From: Cloacibacillus sp.
GTDB taxonomy: Bacteria > Synergistota > Synergistia > Synergistales > Synergistaceae
Direction of reading: 5' to 3'
Assembly (NCBI RefSeq): GCF_020860125.1
Contig: NZ_JAJBUX010000032.1
Coordinates: 1 to 25,528, forward strand
Length of the DNA: 25,528 nt
This document shows positions 8,441 through 15,968 of this stretch, piece after piece (the first letter of the stretch is position 1; the number at the start of each line of letters is the position of its first letter). Both the position numbers and the translations under genes were made by a program. The notes under the pieces are model-generated. The model was not told the origin of the DNA, made no database searches, and was given only the letters and a program-made list of their open reading frames with translations.

Positions 8441-8509
8441 ATTTATTATATACCATTGTAAGGAAGTTTAAGCGATTCAAACAAAAAATATCTTGCATAA
8501 AAAGATTTT

Positions 8510-8539
8510 TTGACTATTTAGGTGTGTTTTGAATAAAAT
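8510..8539 (+). promoter_or_regulatory. Candidate upstream promoter for the TAXI transporter
   Basis: TTGACT (8510-8515), an 18-base spacer, then TAAAAT (8534-8539). It would give a leader of about 280 bases. The surroundings are AT-rich, so a chance match is possible. Confidence 0.3.
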
Positions 8540-8748
8540 TAAGCGGATTTTGTGATTATGCTTATTGCATACATTTGAAAAAACAGATTGTATTTTTATC
8601 AAAACGACTATTAATTAGATAAAAGAACGTATATCTGTAAGCCCATATTGTGATTACCTTAAAATACTAAGTAAAATAGAATAATGGGGGGGTTGCATGT
8701 TTTATAGAATATATTGCAAGTATTATTTAGGTTTTTAGAATATTATGA

Positions 8749-8754
8749 TATAAT
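8749..8754 (+). promoter_or_regulatory. Candidate -10 element (TATAAT) close to the TAXI transporter
   Basis: A consensus TATAAT at 8749-8754 has only a weak -35 (TTTAGG at 8726-8731, 17-bp spacing). The start site would be near 8761, just before the inverted repeat at 8784-8799. Confidence 0.35.
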
Positions 8755-8783
8755 CCTATTCGGAGCAAGGTGTTATGTATTAA

Positions 8784-8799
8784 TTGACCTTTTGGTCAA
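8784..8799. repeat. Inverted repeat TTGACC-TTTT-GGTCAA, candidate operator
   Basis: A perfect six-base inverted repeat with a four-base spacer lies between the predicted -10 and the ribosome site of the binding-protein gene. It could be a dimeric repressor site or a small RNA hairpin in the leader. No cognate regulator is identified. Confidence 0.45.
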
Positions 8800-8825
8800 A
8801 ATAAGAAGAAAGCACGGTGATCTAC

Positions 8826-9833
8826 ATGAAGAAATTGGCGGTATTTTTACTTTTTGTCTCTCTGTTGGCAGTGGCCGCGGCTCCCGCAATGGCGGCTCCC
8901 GCACCGAAGGAAGGCTGGCCCGCGCAGTTTAAGTTTATGGCCGGACCTCCCGGCGGCAACTGGTTTGCGCTCGGCAGCTCACTAGCCGATATGTGGTCGA
9001 AGAATACGATCTCGGTAACGAGCAGCACCGGCGGCGGCGTCTCGAACATCATCAACGCCAACGTCCATAAGGGCGACTTCGGCTTCTCTGTAACATCCCT
9101 CCTCGGAGCGGCTATCAAGGGCGAGCAGGACTTCATGGGCCGCCCCGCGAAGAACGCCGCGATCCTCGCGAACCTTTATACCCAGTACACCTACTTCATC
9201 ATGCGCAAGGACTTTGCCGAGAAGAACAAGATAACGAAGCTCGGCGATATCTTTGAAAAGAAGATCCCCGTCAAGATGGCGACGCTGAAGCCCGGCACAT
9301 CCTCGGAGTTCGTCGTTAAGTCGCTCTTTATGAAGGGCTACGGCGTGACCTATAAAGATATCAAAAAGATGGGCGGTTCTATGGAATTCGCCTCCTATGA
9401 GGGCGGCGCGGACCTTATCGCCGACGGACACATCGACCTCTTCATCTTCTCGGTCGGCAAGATCGCCTCGATCGTGATGAATATCGAGAGCAAGGCCGAC
9501 ATCGTCTGCATCCCCGTTGACGACAGCGCGCTCAAGGCGCTCTCCGACGCCTACGGAACGGTCACCTTCACGATCGAGCCCGGTATCTACAAGAGCGTGA
9601 AGAAGCCCGTCAAGACAGTCGGCGACTACACCTGCATCGTCGTCCGCAACGACATTCCCGATTCTCTCGCCTACGACCTCTGCAAGGCCCTCTGGGAGAA
9701 CAAGGCCAGCCTCGCGAAGGCCGTCAAGGACATTGACGAGCTGACGCCGCAGATCGCGGTGCCGCAGGGCGTACCGACACAGGCCGGCGCGCTGAAGTAC
9801 TGGAAAGAGATGCAGGCCAAAACGAAGAAATAA
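8826..9833 (+). CDS. TAXI-family TRAP transporter solute-binding protein
   Basis: 335 residues. A Sec signal peptide is clear: MKKLAVFLLFVSLLAVAAAP with a probable AMA cleavage motif near residue 24. The mature protein starts with a GGNWFALGSSLADMWSK segment and has STGGGVSNIINANVHKGDFGF, typical of TAXI (TRAP-associated extracytoplasmic immunogenic) proteins. It binds an unknown ligand in the periplasm and hands it to the fused permease encoded 143 bases downstream. A GTG at 8817 would add three residues but lies inside the ribosome site CGGTGA; ATG at 8826 is chosen. TAXI proteins have been linked to glutamate and other organic anions, but nothing here fixes the ligand. Confidence 0.92.
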   Translation: MKKLAVFLLFVSLLAVAAAPAMAAPAPKEGWPAQFKFMAGPPGGNWFALGSSLADMWSKNTISVTSSTGGGVSNIINANVHKGDFGFSVTSLLGAAIKGEQDFMGRPAKNAAILANLYTQYTYFIMRKDFAEKNKITKLGDIFEKKIPVKMATLKPGTSSEFVVKSLFMKGYGVTYKDIKKMGGSMEFASYEGGADLIADGHIDLFIFSVGKIASIVMNIESKADIVCIPVDDSALKALSDAYGTVTFTIEPGIYKSVKKPVKTVGDYTCIVVRNDIPDSLAYDLCKALWENKASLAKAVKDIDELTPQIAVPQGVPTQAGALKYWKEMQAKTKK

Positions 9834-9854
9834 GCTTATACTCTAATATTTTTT

Positions 9855-9882
9855 AGAAGCAGAGGGATATCCCTCTGCTTCT
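9855..9882. repeat. Perfect 12-bp stem-loop between binding-protein and permease genes
   Basis: AGAAGCAGAGGG (9855-9866), ATAT, CCCTCTGCTTCT (9871-9882) pairs perfectly. No T-run follows on either strand, so it is not a standard intrinsic terminator. It lies 22 bases after the binding-protein stop codon. A likely role is protecting the 3' end of the binding-protein message or partial attenuation, giving more binding protein than permease. Confidence 0.7.
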
Positions 9883-9976
9883 GTTCCCTTCATTAACGGA
9901 CAAAGCACAACGGCTTTTTGTTGTTATTTGATCTGATGCCGGACAGTCCATCCCGTTTAGGCAGGAGTGTGTGTGA

Positions 9977-11851
9977 ATGCGAAAATTAAGCGGATTAAGT
10001 AATAAATTTATGTACGTCTATTTTGTGGTGATAGGGCTCTTTCACCTCTATACCTCCGTGTTTGGAGCCTATGAATCATACCTTCAGAAAAATATCCACC
10101 TCGGACTCGTTCTTCCGACGGCGTTTTTCCTCTTCCCGATGTTCAAGAAAGCTCCGATGGACAGGGTGCCCGTTTATGACTGGGTGCTGGGAGCCCTATC
10201 TGCGATCCCCTCGATCTACGTCATCCTCAACTATGATGACATCGTTATGCGCATCCAGCAGGTCGACCCGCTGACGGCGGCCCAGTTCTGGTGCGGCATA
10301 CTTCTCTTTGTGCTGCTTCTCGAAGGCACGTGCCGCGTTGTCGGCCTCCCTCTTACGATCATCGCCTTCCTTTTTGGTGCGTATATGTATTTCGGACAGT
10401 CGCTGCCCGGCATCATGAAGGGGCTCTCCTTCTCAATGTCCGAGGTCATCGAGCAGATATACCTCACAGACGAAGGGATCTTCTCCATGCCGCTAGGCGT
10501 CTCCGCGACGCTGGTTGCCGCCTTCCTCATCTTCGGAGGCTTCCTTGAAAAGTGCGGCACCGGCCCATACTTCATGGAGGTGGCCCAGGCCTTCACGGGA
10601 ACGGCCCCCGGCGGTCCGGCGAACATCGCCGTCATGAGCTCCTGCCTCTTCGGCTCCATTTCGGGCTCGGCGGTCGCCAACGTCTACGGAACCGGCACCT
10701 TTACGATACCCCTTATGAAGAAGATCGGCTATCCGGCGCACTTCGCGGGAGCGGTCGAGGCGGTCGCGAGCTCCGGCGGGCAGATAATGCCGCCCGTCAT
10801 GGGCGCGGGCGCCTTCCTGATGGCCTCCTTCCTCGGGCTTCCCTTTGTCGACATCATCATCGCGGCGGTCACGCCGGCGATCATCTATTACGCGGCGGTC
10901 TTTCTCATGATACGTCTCGAGGCGATGAAGCGCGGACTCAAGGGGCTCTCGCCCGAAGACCTCCCCGATAAGAAGCAGGTGCTGAAAAAAGCCTATCTTT
11001 TCCTGCCGATCATCGGCCTCGTCTACTTCCTGTTTATCGGAATGACGCCGATGCGCGCGGCGGCGATCGGAGTCGCTCTCTCCTGGCTCGTCTCCCTGCC
11101 GCAGCCTGACAAGCGCATGGGGCCGCGGGCGATCGTTGACGCTATCTACGGCGGCGTGAGAAATATCACGCTCGTCTGCGTCGCCTGCGCGACGGCGGGC
11201 ATCGTCCTCGCCTCCGTTTCGCTGACCGGCGTCGGCGTCAAGCTCGTCGGCCTCGTTCTGGCCTTTACGAGCGGCATCCCGCTTCTCGCGCTCTTCCTTG
11301 TCATGATTGTCTCTCTCGTCCTCGGTATGGGACTGCCGACGACGGGCGCCTACATCCTTGCCGCGGCCCTTGGCGTTCCCATCCTTACCACGCTCGGTTT
11401 CCCCGCGATCTCGGCCCATATGTTCGTCTTCTACTACGCGATAATCTCCAATATCACGCCGCCTGTCGCCCTCGCGGCCTACGCGGCGGCCTCGATCGCG
11501 GGCTCCGAACCGAATAAGACGGGCTTCACCGCCTGCAAGCTGGGCTTCCTCGCCTTCGTGACGCCCTTCGCCTTCTGCTACGACCCCGGCATCCTTCTGC
11601 AGGGAACGCTGGTGCAGAACGTCTACGGCATCCTCGCCTGCGTGGCGGCCTGTTTCGGCTTTGGCTTCGCGATAATGGGATATCTGAACCGTGACCTCAA
11701 AGTGTGGGAACGCGTGGTCTTCGTGGTCTTCGCGGTCATGGGGCTGTCGCCGAACGAGTATGTCACCACCGTAGGCGCCTTAGGCGTCATCGCTGCCTGG
11801 ATAATATTTGCCAAGGTCGGCAAGAAAAAGACTCCCGCCGCCGCGGCGTAA
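9977..11851 (+). CDS. TRAP transporter permease, fused small and large membrane subunits (TAXI type)
   Basis: 624 residues, the usual size of the fused DctQM-type permease found with TAXI binding proteins. Many hydrophobic segments are seen. The N-terminal four-helix part (about 1-120) is followed by a DctM-like part with GSISGSAVANVYGTGTFTIP, EAVASSGGQIMPPVMGAGAF, and the mirrored GMGLPTTGAYILAAALGVP and NITPPVALAAYAAASIAGS segments of the inverted-repeat core. It lies in the cytoplasmic membrane and drives uptake with an ion gradient. A good AGGAG site precedes the start by about ten bases. It ends with a short Lys/Ala tail and is followed by a strong terminator. It forms one transport unit with the preceding binding protein. 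Confidence 0.95.
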   Translation: MRKLSGLSNKFMYVYFVVIGLFHLYTSVFGAYESYLQKNIHLGLVLPTAFFLFPMFKKAPMDRVPVYDWVLGALSAIPSIYVILNYDDIVMRIQQVDPLTAAQFWCGILLFVLLLEGTCRVVGLPLTIIAFLFGAYMYFGQSLPGIMKGLSFSMSEVIEQIYLTDEGIFSMPLGVSATLVAAFLIFGGFLEKCGTGPYFMEVAQAFTGTAPGGPANIAVMSSCLFGSISGSAVANVYGTGTFTIPLMKKIGYPAHFAGAVEAVASSGGQIMPPVMGAGAFLMASFLGLPFVDIIIAAVTPAIIYYAAVFLMIRLEAMKRGLKGLSPEDLPDKKQVLKKAYLFLPIIGLVYFLFIGMTPMRAAAIGVALSWLVSLPQPDKRMGPRAIVDAIYGGVRNITLVCVACATAGIVLASVSLTGVGVKLVGLVLAFTSGIPLLALFLVMIVSLVLGMGLPTTGAYILAAALGVPILTTLGFPAISAHMFVFYYAIISNITPPVALAAYAAASIAGSEPNKTGFTACKLGFLAFVTPFAFCYDPGILLQGTLVQNVYGILACVAACFGFGFAIMGYLNRDLKVWERVVFVVFAVMGLSPNEYVTTVGALGVIAAWIIFAKVGKKKTPAAAA

Positions 11852-11901
11852 GAAAAAGCGCCCTTTACGGCGGCTGGCGTAAAAATAACGGTATATTCGT
11901 G

Positions 11902-11940
11902 CGCGAAGGGTTTTCTTATAAAAGCCCTTCGCGTTTTTGT
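11902..11940 (+). terminator. Intrinsic terminator of the TAXI transporter operon
   Basis: CGCGAAGGG (11902-11910) pairs with CCCTTCGCG (11925-11933) and is followed by TTTTTGT. It begins about 50 bases after the permease stop codon. Confidence 0.85.
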
Positions 11941-11957
11941 CATTCTCGCTGAAGGGC

Positions 11958-11986
11958 TTGATTTTGCCTTTCACAAGTGGTAGATT
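11958..11986 (+). promoter_or_regulatory. Candidate promoter for the binding protein-kinase operon
   Basis: TTGATT (11958-11963), a 17-base spacer, then TAGATT (11981-11986), each four of six to consensus. The start site would be near 11993, about 45 bases before the chosen GTG start. The -35 overlaps the 3' arm of a possible hairpin with the preceding terminator. Confidence 0.4.
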
Positions 11987-12037
11987 GAAAAACGTTCGTG
12001 TGGATCTATCAAATGCAGAGAAGCGGGAGTGCGCACT

Positions 12038-13339
12038 GTGGGAAAAGCAGTCTTAAAATATATTTGTCTGCCGCTTATGATATTGGCGGCGGTCTTAGCC
12101 TGTTGCCAGCCGTGGAAGATGGTGGAAGAGCCTGAGCCTCCAGTTCCGCTTGAGCCCAGATACAGCTGGAACAAGTTTCACGGGTGTACGCTTACCGTAT
12201 GGGGGCGGGATGCCGGTCTGAAACGGCCGTACATCGTGCGCGCCTTCAAACGTTATGAGGATCTTACCGGCAACCGGATAAAAGTAGTGGCGCTGCCGGT
12301 AGGAGAGTTTGAAAAAGTGACGGCGCTCGCTTTTGAAAGCGGCAGGGAGGCTCCGGACCTCATACTCAGCTTTGGCGGGACCAATATAGACGCCTTTATG
12401 CCCGACAAAAATTTCTATGACTTCACGAAGGCCGAGTGGGTCGACGACCTTACCGACACCGCCATCAGCCAGGCCATATACCACGGCCGGGTGATCGGAC
12501 TGCCGCACTGGGAGGCATCCATCTCCGGCACGATTTATAATAAAAAGATATTTGCCGATTTAAATATAACGCCCCCGAAAACGATGAAGGAATTTTTACG
12601 GGTCTGCGACATCCTGCTGGAGAGCGGCGTCACGCCCTTTTACCTCGCCGGCGGTTCTCCCTCCATACTGCACTATCAGTTTCCACTCGACACCGTCGTT
12701 AAAGACGAGAGTCTCCTTCGCCGCCTCAATGACGGTACACTGGGATATCCGGACCTGCCGCAGATGCGCATGATCGTGGAATGGTACCGCCTGATGGCCG
12801 AGCGCGGATACCTGGGAGGCAATTATGAACGAAACGACTGGGACGGCATGAGCGAGGCCCTGAAGAGCGGCAGATATGCGATGATGCTGGGGTGGGACAC
12901 CTGGCTTTACACCGAATTTAAGGGCGATCCATCTAATTTTGGACTAATGCCCGCCTTTATCGGCGTACCGGAAGAGGGGACCTTCGAGGGGCCGAACCTT
13001 TCCATGCTTATGGTAAATAAAAACAGCCCGCAGGCGGAGGCGGCAGTGGAGCTGGTCTCCTTCATGGCGGACCCCTATAATTATAACCACGCCTTCAAAG
13101 GGATATATACGGCTCCGGTATTCAAAAACCAGCTGGAGCAGATATCCACGCCGCAATATGTGGAGGCCGCCGAATGGATCGAGAAATGCTACCATGATTC
13201 CGCGGCGTGGCTGCGCATCCGTGGTTTTTCACAATCGGACGCCGTCTGCATATTGCGCTATATGAGTGGTAGGAACGGATATACGGCGGAACGGTGTCTG
13301 AGGGAAATGGAGACGCTGCGCAGGAAAAGGTTCAAATAG
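12038..13339 (+). CDS. Extracellular solute-binding lipoprotein (ABC family 1-like), sensor partner of the downstream kinase
   Basis: 433 residues from a GTG start. GGGAG (12025-12029) is eight bases upstream of GTG 12038; the alternative GTG at 12029 overlaps that site. Residues 1-22 are a lipoprotein signal: KAVLKYICLPLMILAAVLAC, with VLA-C22 as lipobox. The mature part has features of family 1 sugar-type binding proteins: FKRYEDLTGNRIKVVALP, EAPDLILSFGG, GLPHWEASISGTIYNKKIF, and YAMMLGWDTWLYTEF. No permease or ATPase gene is nearby; a hybrid histidine kinase gene begins 33 bases downstream. It probably binds a ligand at the membrane surface and presents it to the kinase's extracytoplasmic domain. 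The ligand is unknown, and shared use with a distant ABC transporter cannot be excluded. Confidence 0.85.
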   Translation: MGKAVLKYICLPLMILAAVLACCQPWKMVEEPEPPVPLEPRYSWNKFHGCTLTVWGRDAGLKRPYIVRAFKRYEDLTGNRIKVVALPVGEFEKVTALAFESGREAPDLILSFGGTNIDAFMPDKNFYDFTKAEWVDDLTDTAISQAIYHGRVIGLPHWEASISGTIYNKKIFADLNITPPKTMKEFLRVCDILLESGVTPFYLAGGSPSILHYQFPLDTVVKDESLLRRLNDGTLGYPDLPQMRMIVEWYRLMAERGYLGGNYERNDWDGMSEALKSGRYAMMLGWDTWLYTEFKGDPSNFGLMPAFIGVPEEGTFEGPNLSMLMVNKNSPQAEAAVELVSFMADPYNYNHAFKGIYTAPVFKNQLEQISTPQYVEAAEWIEKCYHDSAAWLRIRGFSQSDAVCILRYMSGRNGYTAERCLREMETLRRKRFK

Positions 13340-13372
13340 CCGCGCATGGGCGGCGGAGGGGGCTACCGGCTG

Positions 13373-15868
13373 ATGAAGAAGATGGAGGGCGGCAAAAAAA
13401 TATTTATCGCTGTCTCGGCGGTCTTTTTCTGCGTGGCCGTACTGTTGGTCGTGCTCTTCTTCTCCTACATACGCCGTATGGACAACACTCTGATGAATGA
13501 AAACCGCTCGCGCCTGGCCGAAGTCTCCGACCACGTCGCTTACAGCATCACGGCGCTGTTGGAACGGCAGCGGAAACTGCTGGAGATATTTGCGGAGGCC
13601 GCCCTGACGATACCGGAGGGCGCGCGCCGTACGGCCTATATGGACAGAATGGCCATGCTGAACGGTTTTGAATATGCGGGGATTGCGGGATCGGACGGAC
13701 TTCTGTACGCCTCGCCATTTTTGGAGCCGGAGGATATCTCCAAACGGCCTTACTTTATTTCCGCGAAAAACGGCAAAGCCTTTATGACGAATATGAGACG
13801 GTGTATTCTCTACGACAGGGCGGTTAGCGGCGTGATCTTCTCCGTGCCGGTGAAAGGTTCCGTCGCCGTGGCTATGGCGGACATCTCAAAACTTGCCGCC
13901 GGCGTGCAGGTGGAGAGCTTCAACGGCAGGGGCTATTCCTATGTCATAGATGGGCGCGGCGACGTCATCCTGCATGCGAGGACCTTACAGTATCAGAACT
14001 ATTTACATTCCCTGCGGAATATGCGCTTCAGCGGCGGATATACGAGAGAAAAGATGGAAAGCGATATTCTGGGGCACCGCGAGGGGCTTGTCGTCTACTC
14101 AGAGCTGGGAACGGAAGAATATGCCTACTACCGTCCGTTGGGAGTAAATGGGTGGACGGTGGTGACTACGGTGCCCAAACGCGTGGTTACGGAACGTACC
14201 TCGGCGTTGACCCGTGAGCTTGTCATTATCTGTACCGCCGCGGTCATCATGTTCATCCTCCTCCTGAGTACTATTTGCCTCCAATTTGTCCAGTTGGATT
14301 CGCGGCGGCGCGCAAACAAGGCTAAATCGGCCTTTCTCGCCAACATGAGTCACGACATGCGCACGCCGATGAACGCCATTATCGGCATGGCCGCGATCGC
14401 GGAAAAACACACGGGTGAGCCGCAGACGGTGCGCGACTGCCTGAAAAAAATCACGCGCTCATGCAGCCACCTGCTGGGACTTGTCAATGACATCCTCGAT
14501 ATGTCCCGCATCGACAGCGGCAAAATGGTGATCAATGCGGAGCCGTTATTCCTGCCCGGTGTGCTGGGGGATGCGGTCGATATGCTCTATCCCGCGATGA
14601 AAAATAAAAAGCAGGAACTCACGGTGCGGCTGCACGGCCTCTGCCATGAAAGATATACTGGAGACCCCCTGCGTCTGGGACAGATATTCGTCAATATCCT
14701 CTCCAACGCGATGAAATTTACGCCGGAGGGAGGGCGTATCGCCGTTAACGTGGAAGAGTCCCCCTGTGACCTCGCGGAAACGGCCATGCTCCGCTTCACC
14801 TTCGCCGACAACGGTATCGGCATCAAAGCGGAATTTTTGAAAAATCTCTTCACTCCTTTCAGCCGGGCCGAGGACAGCAGAGTGGATAAAGTGGAGGGCA
14901 GCGGCCTGGGAATGGCGATCACCAAACGGATCGTTGAACTCATGGGCGGCACCATCGGCGTAGAGAGCGCCGAGGGAAAGGGCACCACCTTCTCGATAAA
15001 GCTGCCGATGAAGATCGCCCCGCTCTCGGAAGAAGAGTCGCCTCTGCCCTGCCGCCGTGTTCTTGTGGCCGATCCAAATCGTGAAGATGGAGAGGAGACG
15101 GTGCGGACGCTGGAAAGAATGGGGCTGCGCTCCGTATTTGCCTCCGACTGGGCAGGGATGGAAAAAGCGCTGGCGGAGGCTGGCGCAGACAGGTACAGCG
15201 CCGTATTTTTGGAGCGGTCGATATTTGAGACGGCCGCCGCCGACGGCCGTTACTTCGCGGGGCGCGAGCCAGTATTTATTTTATACTGCTACGACTGCGA
15301 AGAAATCCGCGCAGAAGCCAGACGCGCCGGCATTGGCTGTTTCGCGCAGAAACCGCTCTTCCGCTCCGCGCTGCGCCGTTCACTGGAGGATGTACTCGAC
15401 CTCGGCGCTGGTAACGGCGGAGGGGAAGCGCCGCGCGACCTGAGAGGCAGACGTATCCTGTTGGCGGAGGATAACGACTTCAACCGCGAAATCGTGGAGG
15501 TATTGCTGGGCGAGGCCAACGCCTCCATCGTATCGACGACGAACGGCGAAGAATGCGTGCGCCGCTTCGGCGAATCGCCGACGGGATGGTTCTCGCTGAT
15601 CCTGATGGACATCCAGATGCCGCTTATGAACGGCTGCGAGGCGACGAAGCGTATCCGGCAGATGCGGCGCAGCGACGCCGGCATCCCCATCATCGCCATG
15701 AGCGCCAACGCCTACACGGAGGATGTGGAGGTGGCGAAGGAGGCCGGCATGTCAGGCTACCTGACAAAACCGATAGATATAGACCTGTGGCTGCGGGAGA
15801 TATATAAATTCATTTCCGAAGATACGGAGAGCCGGGCTGCGAACTGGCGTATACACCCCGGCGACTGA
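13373..15868 (+). CDS. Hybrid sensor histidine kinase with Cache-like sensor and two receiver domains, the first degenerate
   Basis: 831 residues from ATG 13373. That start has GGAGGGGG (13355-13362) at a workable distance; starting at 13346 would translate this ribosome site as a glycine run. Order of parts: transmembrane helix (about 9-30); extracytoplasmic double-Cache-like sensor (about 35-270, including GFEYAGIAGSDGLLYASPFL and GYSYVIDGRGDVILHA); second helix (about 283-305); HisKA with phosphoacceptor H327 in SHDMRTPMNAIIGM; ATPase domain with N445 and GSGLGM near 509; receiver 1 (about 560-680) with Glu614 where the phosphoacceptor Asp would be; receiver 2 with Asp746 in LMDIQMP. It follows a binding lipoprotein gene by 33 bases. 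No output regulator is encoded beside it. Confidence 0.9.
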   Translation: MKKMEGGKKIFIAVSAVFFCVAVLLVVLFFSYIRRMDNTLMNENRSRLAEVSDHVAYSITALLERQRKLLEIFAEAALTIPEGARRTAYMDRMAMLNGFEYAGIAGSDGLLYASPFLEPEDISKRPYFISAKNGKAFMTNMRRCILYDRAVSGVIFSVPVKGSVAVAMADISKLAAGVQVESFNGRGYSYVIDGRGDVILHARTLQYQNYLHSLRNMRFSGGYTREKMESDILGHREGLVVYSELGTEEYAYYRPLGVNGWTVVTTVPKRVVTERTSALTRELVIICTAAVIMFILLLSTICLQFVQLDSRRRANKAKSAFLANMSHDMRTPMNAIIGMAAIAEKHTGEPQTVRDCLKKITRSCSHLLGLVNDILDMSRIDSGKMVINAEPLFLPGVLGDAVDMLYPAMKNKKQELTVRLHGLCHERYTGDPLRLGQIFVNILSNAMKFTPEGGRIAVNVEESPCDLAETAMLRFTFADNGIGIKAEFLKNLFTPFSRAEDSRVDKVEGSGLGMAITKRIVELMGGTIGVESAEGKGTTFSIKLPMKIAPLSEEESPLPCRRVLVADPNREDGEETVRTLERMGLRSVFASDWAGMEKALAEAGADRYSAVFLERSIFETAAADGRYFAGREPVFILYCYDCEEIRAEARRAGIGCFAQKPLFRSALRRSLEDVLDLGAGNGGGEAPRDLRGRRILLAEDNDFNREIVEVLLGEANASIVSTTNGEECVRRFGESPTGWFSLILMDIQMPLMNGCEATKRIRQMRRSDAGIPIIAMSANAYTEDVEVAKEAGMSGYLTKPIDIDLWLREIYKFISEDTESRAANWRIHPGD

Positions 15869-15887
15869 ATTTCTCTCGCCGGGGTGT
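15853..15887 (+). terminator. Stem-loop overlapping the kinase stop codon
   Basis: ACACCCCGGCGA (15853-15864) pairs perfectly with TCGCCGGGGTGT (15876-15887); the TGA stop (15866-15868) lies in the 11-base loop. The following bases are only weakly T-rich, so it may stabilise the message end rather than terminate alone. Confidence 0.6.
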
Positions 15888-15925
15888 TCCTAAATATTAC
15901 GTTATTAAACTGACCGGTCCCTCTG

Positions 15926-15957
15926 CCGCCCGTTTATGGGGGCGGAGGCCGCTTTTT
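15926..15957 (+). terminator. Intrinsic terminator after the kinase operon
   Basis: CCGCCC (15926-15931) pairs with GGGCGG (15940-15945), with a possible bulged extension, and is followed by CCGCTTTTTTCC. It is oriented for the plus strand and separates the kinase operon from the convergent AraC-type gene. Confidence 0.6.
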
Positions 15958-15968
15958 TCCGGCTGTTG

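Larger units (their letters stand above)
8441..8825. other. AT-rich 385-bp spacer upstream of the TAXI transporter; no gene seen
   Basis: No open frame with a ribosome site is visible. The stretch is strongly A+T rich and contains two candidate plus-strand promoters and a 16-base inverted repeat, listed separately. Nothing else was recognised. Confidence 0.6.

Noticed and set aside
13346..13372. Upstream ATG start for the hybrid kinase giving an N-terminal glycine run
   Set aside because: The glycine codons are the GGAGGGGG ribosome site read as protein; ATG 13373 is the better start.
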